DNA of 49,297 nucleotides from positions 1 to 49,297 of the forward strand of contig JAUXZO010000085.1 in assembly GCA_030692685.1 (NCBI GenBank), written 5' to 3'. The position numbers and the translations under genes were made by a program. Under the pieces are notes generated by a model, which was given only the letters and a program-made list of their open reading frames with translations, did not search any database and had not been told where the DNA came from. The stretch's first letter is position 1; each line of letters begins with the position of its first letter. This DNA comes from Acidovorax sp. (GTDB lineage Bacteria > Pseudomonadota > Gammaproteobacteria > Burkholderiales > Burkholderiaceae_C). This document shows positions 46,228 to 49,297 of the stretch, one piece after another.

Positions 46228-46820
46228 CTATCTCGCTGACTACATGGCTGGCTGCCGGCGCCATCACCGCAGCCGTTGCGGTCGCTGGCGTGCAGACCGT
46301 GCGCCTCGCCGGCGAGAAGACCGAGTTCGCAGAAGCCCGCGCCAGCTGGGCTGATACCCGCGCAGAGGCATCGCGTATCAAGGCGAAAGCGGAAAGCGTG
46401 GAGCGCGAGGAAGAAAGCCGACGACAACTGGAGAAAGACAATGCAATTCTTGAAGCCAAAACGCAGCTTGCCCGTGTTGCTGCTGACCTTGTGCGTGCTA
46501 ACCGTGCTGCTACCGGCCTGCGGGACGCAGCCGCAGCAGCTGCAGAGCGAGCCCGTCAAGCCGGCGGCAGTGCCACCGCTGGCATCGGAGGGGCGCCAAC
46601 CCAAGACGCCGCCGGAGTGCTTGCCAACGTGCTTGCAAGCATTGACGCCCGAGCGGGAATCCTGGCAAAAATTGCTGATGAACGCGGGATTGCCGGTGCA
46701 ACCTGCGAGCGCTCCTACGACTCCCTGACGCCGGCCGGCGGGAAAGTGGATACGAATACACGGCCTGCCGTCGACAACAAACCGCAAATTCCTGGAGGTG
46801 AGCCAGCAGCGCGACCTTAA
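46224..46820 (+). CDS. Inner-membrane spanin Rz-like (DUF2514-type)
   Basis: A 198-residue protein, GTG start at 46224 overlapping the endolysin stop. One N-terminal membrane segment (WLAAGAITAAVAVAGVQTVR) is followed by a long charged coiled coil (AEARASWADTRAEASRIKAK). Layout is that of an i-spanin that fuses inner and outer membranes in the last step of lysis. Its partner is encoded in another frame inside this gene. Confidence 0.85.
   Translation: MTISLTTWLAAGAITAAVAVAGVQTVRLAGEKTEFAEARASWADTRAEASRIKAKAESVEREEESRRQLEKDNAILEAKTQLARVAADLVRANRAATGLRDAAAAAAERARQAGGSATAGIGGAPTQDAAGVLANVLASIDARAGILAKIADERGIAGATCERSYDSLTPAGGKVDTNTRPAVDNKPQIPGGEPAARP
46441..46728 (+). CDS. Outer-membrane lipoprotein spanin Rz1-like, nested
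   Basis: A 95-residue protein in the +1 frame fully inside the Rz-like gene. It starts MQFLKPKRSLPVLLLTLCVL and has a lipobox LLPAC with the lipidated Cys27. The mature part is Pro-rich (SEPVKPAAVPPLASEGRQPK), as in Rz1. Nested Rz/Rz1 pairs are known from lambda. Confidence 0.88.
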   Translation: MQFLKPKRSLPVLLLTLCVLTVLLPACGTQPQQLQSEPVKPAAVPPLASEGRQPKTPPECLPTCLQALTPERESWQKLLMNAGLPVQPASAPTTP

Positions 46821-46956
46821 AGACAGGGCGACTGGACCAGGTGCGTCAACACCAGGCCCAGCCGCCTTCCACAGAACACGCCTGTGAGCCAGCCAAGGCC
46901 CTGCCACCTCCCGGGAGGCAAGGGCAGTGTAACAACACCCCTGGACACGCTTACAA

Positions 46957-47742
46957 ATGGCATCACCCATCATTCCCTGGCTGGGCGGCAAGCGCCGTCT
47001 GGCTGACATCATCATTCCGCGGTTTCCGCCGCATTCCTGCTACGTCGAGGTGTTTGCCGGCGGCGCGGCCCTCTATTTCCTGCGGCAGCCGGCCGAGGTG
47101 GAGGTGATCAACGACGTCAACGGCGACGTGGTCAACCTTTACAGGGTGGTGCAGAACCACCTTGAGGAGTTCGTGCGCCAGTTCAAGTGGGCGCTCAGCA
47201 GCCGGGAGGTCTTCAAGTGGCTGCAGGTTACGCCCTCGGAGACGCTGACGGACATCCAGAAGGCGGCTCGCTTCTACTACCTGCAGCACCAGGCCTTCGG
47301 TGGCCGCGTGCAAGGGCAAAGCTGGGGCACGGCTACCACGGCGCCGGCAGTCAATTTGCTGCGCATCGAGGAGCAGCTGAGCGCAGCGCATCTGCGGCTG
47401 GCCAGCGCCTACATCGAGCGCCTCGACTGGAAGGACTGCATCAAGCGGTATGACCGGCCGCACAGCTTTTTTTACATGGATCCGCCCTACTGGGAGACCG
47501 AGGGCTACGGCGTGCCCTTCCCGTGGGCAGAGTACGAAGCCATGGCGGCCATGATGCGGTCGATCAAGGGCAAGGCGCTGCTGAGCATCAACGACCACCC
47601 GGATATCCGGCGCTGTTTTGACGGCTTTGCGATCGAGGAGGTGCCGATCAGCTACACCGTGGGCGGCGGGCAGGGCGTTGACCGGATCGAACTGATCATC
47701 AGCAGCTGGGACGTCGCCGCGCAGCCGGCAGGGCTGTTCTGA
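46957..47742 (+). CDS. DNA adenine methylase (D12 class, Dam-like)
   Basis: A 261-residue methyltransferase. Motif X (IPWLGGKRRLADII), motif I EVFAGGAALYF (33-36 FAGG) and motif IV DPPY at 165-168 are present, the order of N6-adenine enzymes such as Dam. No restriction endonuclease gene is adjacent, so it is an orphan that may protect phage DNA or alter host methylation. Preceded by 136 nt without a gene, containing a palindrome CCTCCCGGGAGG. Recognition sequence cannot be read. Confidence 0.92.
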   Translation: MASPIIPWLGGKRRLADIIIPRFPPHSCYVEVFAGGAALYFLRQPAEVEVINDVNGDVVNLYRVVQNHLEEFVRQFKWALSSREVFKWLQVTPSETLTDIQKAARFYYLQHQAFGGRVQGQSWGTATTAPAVNLLRIEEQLSAAHLRLASAYIERLDWKDCIKRYDRPHSFFYMDPPYWETEGYGVPFPWAEYEAMAAMMRSIKGKALLSINDHPDIRRCFDGFAIEEVPISYTVGGGQGVDRIELIISSWDVAAQPAGLF

Positions 47743-47834
47743 TGCCAGACCTGCGCAGTCTGGCAATCGCGCTGGCACTTGCTTCGTGTTGCAACCAGAG
47801 CGGTACTGGTGCCCATCAACAGGAAAACAGCCAC

Positions 47835-48020
47835 ATGAAAAGCCAGACACCTCCCAACCCCTTGTTTGAGCGCATCGCCCGTGAGCAGCTGGGTATCGAG
47901 ACGCTTGCCGAGCAGAAGCGTGACCACCTCGACTTCCACGACGTGGGGGTCAACGGCCTGCACCGCGCCCTGCAGGCGGCTTTTGACGCCGGACGCCAGG
48001 CCGGCAAGGCCGAGGCATGA
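47835..48020 (+). CDS. DUF6900-like small protein
   Basis: A 61-residue protein: NPLFERIAREQLGIETLAEQ, then RDHLDFHDVGVNGLHRALQA and AAFDAGRQAGK. It fits the DUF6900 pattern of small phage/plasmid proteins. I choose ATG 47835 with AGGAAA upstream; the frame is also open from ATG 47742, which overlaps the methylase stop and would add a lipoprotein-like N-terminus (LAIALALASCC). Function unknown. Confidence 0.7.
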   Translation: MKSQTPPNPLFERIAREQLGIETLAEQKRDHLDFHDVGVNGLHRALQAAFDAGRQAGKAEA

Positions 48021-48256
48021 GCGCGGTGCGCAGGGCCGATACGGCGGCCACAGCCTATGCCTACCACCAAGGGCTGGCCCTGCACCGGCTGGAGCGGGTC
48101 AGGAAGGCGCTGGACGCGCACCAGGCCACCGCCGCGGCCCAACCCCGCAAGTGGGGGTTTCCAGGCGACGTGGAGGCCGCTGGCCAGAAGCTGCTGGAGG
48201 CATTGGCCGCGCTGGGCGCCTTGACGCCGCAGGAAAGAGAAACGCACCGGGTGTAG
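48017..48256 (+). CDS. Small helical protein at the right end (79 aa)
   Basis: A 79-residue protein: AYAYHQGLALHRLERVRKAL, then VEAAGQKLLEALAALGALTP. Helical, no motif. ATGA overlap with the DUF6900-like stop. Last prophage gene before the terminator and attR. Confidence 0.6.
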   Translation: MSAVRRADTAATAYAYHQGLALHRLERVRKALDAHQATAAAQPRKWGFPGDVEAAGQKLLEALAALGALTPQERETHRV

Positions 48257-48267
48257 CCCGGTAAAAG

Positions 48268-48302
48268 AAAACCCCGCTGGCTTACGCCGGCGGGGTTTTT
48301 TT
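48268..48302 (+). terminator. Terminator at the end of the prophage right-end genes
   Basis: AAAACCCCGCTGGC (48268-48281) pairs with GCCGGCGGGGTTTT (48286-48299), a 14-bp stem with TTAC loop and T tail. It insulates host DNA from late transcription. Confidence 0.9.
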
Positions 48303-48314
48303 ACGTCCCGGCGC

Positions 48315-48373
48315 TGCGTGACTTTTGCGTGACCTGTGTTTTCTCTACTCTGCGCTACCGTGACTTGCGTGAA
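48315..48373 (+). repeat. Probable integrase arm-type sites, right arm
   Basis: TGCGTGAC at 48315-48322 and 48326-48333, and TGCGTGAA at 48366-48373, with a CGTGAC at 48360-48365. Same sequence and direction as the repeats beside attL. Confidence 0.5.
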
Positions 48374-48426
48374 CGTGTGGGCGTCCGTAAGTCGTTGATT
48401 TAAATAGTCTTCAATCGAATCTGGCG

Positions 48427-48475
48427 GGCTACGAACCAAGGGGTCGTGGGTTCAATTCCTGCCAGCCGCACCAAA
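48427..48475 (+). repeat. attR core (49-bp direct repeat)
   Basis: Exact copy of 899-947, a partial tRNA-Arg 3' end from the anticodon arm through CCA plus two A. It lacks the 5' half and is not a functional tRNA gene. Confidence 0.95.
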
Positions 48476-48479
48476 CGTC

Positions 48480-48513
48480 AAGCCCTGGAACCGAAAGGTT
48501 CCAGGGCTTTTTC
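48480..48513 (+). terminator. Original host tRNA-Arg terminator
   Basis: AAGCCCTGGAACC (48480-48492), GAAA loop, GGTTCCAGGGCTT (48497-48509), TTTT. Directly after attR; before integration it followed tRNA-Arg. Confidence 0.85.
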
Positions 48514-48558
48514 GTTACGATGTCTGTCCGGACACCTTGTCCCCCAGCCCAGGCCCCC

Positions 48559-49122
48559 ATGAACAAGGCTTTCACCAAAGAAACCGATACCGACGACGAT
48601 GAGGATCTGGCCCTGCCGCCCCTGCCCGCGGGCGGCAAGAACTACATCACGCCCGGCGGTTACGCGCGCCTGCGCGACGAGTTGCTGGACCTGATCGACA
48701 ACGAACGGCCCAAGGTCGTTGAGGTTGTGCACTGGGCCGCCAGCAACGGCGACCGTTCGGAAAATGGCGACTACCACTATGGCAAGAAACGCCTTCGCGA
48801 GATCGACAGGCGCATCCGGTTCCTGACCAAACGCCTGGAGATTGCCGAGGTGTCAGACCCGGCTGTCCATCATGGCAACGATCAGGTGTTTTTCGGCGCT
48901 ACCGTCACTTATGCCGATGATGGCGGCGCTGAACAGACGGTCACTATCCTGGGCATCGACGAGGTGGACAGTGCGCTGAACCAGGTGAGCTGGATTTCGC
49001 CGATTGCACGCGCGCTGCTCAAGGCCCGTGTCGGTGACGAGGTGAAGCTGGCCACGCCGGCCGGTATCCGGGAGATCGAGGTGGTCGAGGTCCGGTACCC
49101 GTCGCCCGCCGCAGGCGCCTGA
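48559..49122 (+). CDS. greB: Transcript cleavage factor GreB
   Basis: A 187-residue host protein. An acidic N-terminal extension (TDTDDDEDLALPP) precedes the Gre coiled coil: KNYITPGGYARLRDELLDLI, VVHWAASNGDRSENGDYHYG with the acidic tip (DRSENGDY), RRIRFLTKRLEIAEV, and the FKBP-like part (GDEVKLATPAGIREIEVVEV). Rescues arrested RNA polymerase by inducing RNA cleavage. Complete gene; right host flank, convergent with the relA/spoT-type gene. Confidence 0.93.
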   Translation: MNKAFTKETDTDDDEDLALPPLPAGGKNYITPGGYARLRDELLDLIDNERPKVVEVVHWAASNGDRSENGDYHYGKKRLREIDRRIRFLTKRLEIAEVSDPAVHHGNDQVFFGATVTYADDGGAEQTVTILGIDEVDSALNQVSWISPIARALLKARVGDEVKLATPAGIREIEVVEVRYPSPAAGA

Positions 49123-49131
49123 GGCTTGTGG

Positions 49132-49297
49132 TCAGACGCCTGGTTTGACGCGCTGGACGCGCAGGACCGAGGGCGTGCGCTTGACGGCGCGCATCACAGA
49201 TGCCAGATGCACGCGGTCGCGCACCTGGACGCCGAAACGCAAATCGGAGGCATCCTGCGCGGCTTCTTGCGCCATGTCCACGTGGGTGATGTCGGCT
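49132..49297 (-). CDS. RelA/SpoT-type (p)ppGpp enzyme, C-terminal fragment
   Basis: Last 55 residues, cut by the right window edge: DITHVDMAQEAAQDASDLRF and VQVRDRVHLASVMRAVKRTP, then SVLRVQRVKPGV and stop. This is the ACT-domain end of long RelA/SpoT homologues (a typical ending of the ...RVHLARVMRRLR...V.RV.R form). Whether it is SpoT or RelA cannot be decided from this piece. Confidence 0.8.
   Translation of the reverse strand, partial: ADITHVDMAQEAAQDASDLRFGVQVRDRVHLASVMRAVKRTPSVLRVQRVKPGV

Larger units (their letters stand above)
899..48475. mobile_element. Complete temperate prophage with lambda-type head and Mu-type contractile tail
   Basis: Bounded by 49-bp direct repeats of the tRNA-Arg 3' end. 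It contains integrase at the left end, an early leftward operon with a DGR, an immunity region with repressor and cro on opposite strands, a primase/helicase, a Q-like antiterminator, terminase, portal, protease, capsid, sheath, tube, tape measure, baseplate, fibre, lysis genes and a methylase. No structural gene looks broken; one small gene between capsid and head-tail genes carries an in-frame TGA. The phage is therefore likely inducible; that is inference. Confidence 0.95.

Overview
The window is a bacterial chromosome segment carrying one complete-looking temperate prophage. The host flanks are high-GC and hold the 3' end of a heat-shock repressor gene (hrcA), a CAT-anticodon tRNA, tRNA-Arg(ACG), a transcript-cleavage factor (greB) and the 3' end of a relA/spoT-type gene. 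This gene content and the style of the phage genes suggest a betaproteobacterium of the order Burkholderiales, probably Comamonadaceae; that assignment is inference. The prophage lies between two 49-bp direct copies of the tRNA-Arg 3' end (899-947 and 48427-48475), so it is about 47.5 kb and left an intact tRNA at its integrase end.

Layout. (1) 1-945: host genes. (2) 1034-14339: a long, tightly packed leftward operon, most junctions being ATGA overlaps, read from an operator-covered promoter at about 14367-14395. From promoter to end it holds small unknown genes, a membrane protein, two P-loop enzymes, a very large ParB-like protein, a diversity-generating retroelement (DGR) with two target genes, Avd, template repeat and reverse transcriptase, a DUF5131 (Gp37/Gp68) protein, a cysteine-peptidase-like protein, a probable excisionase and the integrase. 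(3) 14522-16740: immunity region with a short CI-like repressor, a Cro-like protein, a small secreted protein, and a third lectin-like protein resembling the DGR targets. (4) 17018-21813: rightward early genes, including a 904-residue primase/VapE-type helicase and a Q-like antiterminator followed by a promoter-terminator pair. (5) 21909-46820: late genes, with a lambda-type terminase and head module joined to a Mu-type contractile tail module, then tail fibre, holin-like membrane proteins, GH19 endolysin and nested Rz/Rz1 spanins. (6) 46957-48256: Dam-type methylase and two small genes, then attR.

The most interesting system is the DGR. Template repeat (TR, 6781-6884) and two variable repeats (VR1 7458-7561, VR2 8023-8121) match, and nearly all differences fall at adenines of the template read on the minus strand, which is the fingerprint of adenine mutagenesis and retrohoming. 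The template lies inside the reverse transcriptase reading frame, which is itself coupled to avd by an ATGA overlap. The targets are small stand-alone C-type-lectin-like proteins in the early leftward operon, not the tail fibre. A third homologue with a diverged, template-less VR-like end sits behind its own repressor-controlled promoter.

A second system read from the sequence is a repressor regulon. Three promoters share a TTGAxx-N17-TTTAAT layout with an operator TAAAC-N5-GTTTA laid over the -10 element: the leftward operon, the third lectin-like gene, and cro. The cro promoter predicts a leaderless message. Other mechanistic signals are a textbook -1 frameshift site in the tail chaperone gene, an in-frame TGA in a signal-peptide gene, and a plus-strand gene embedded in the leftward operon.
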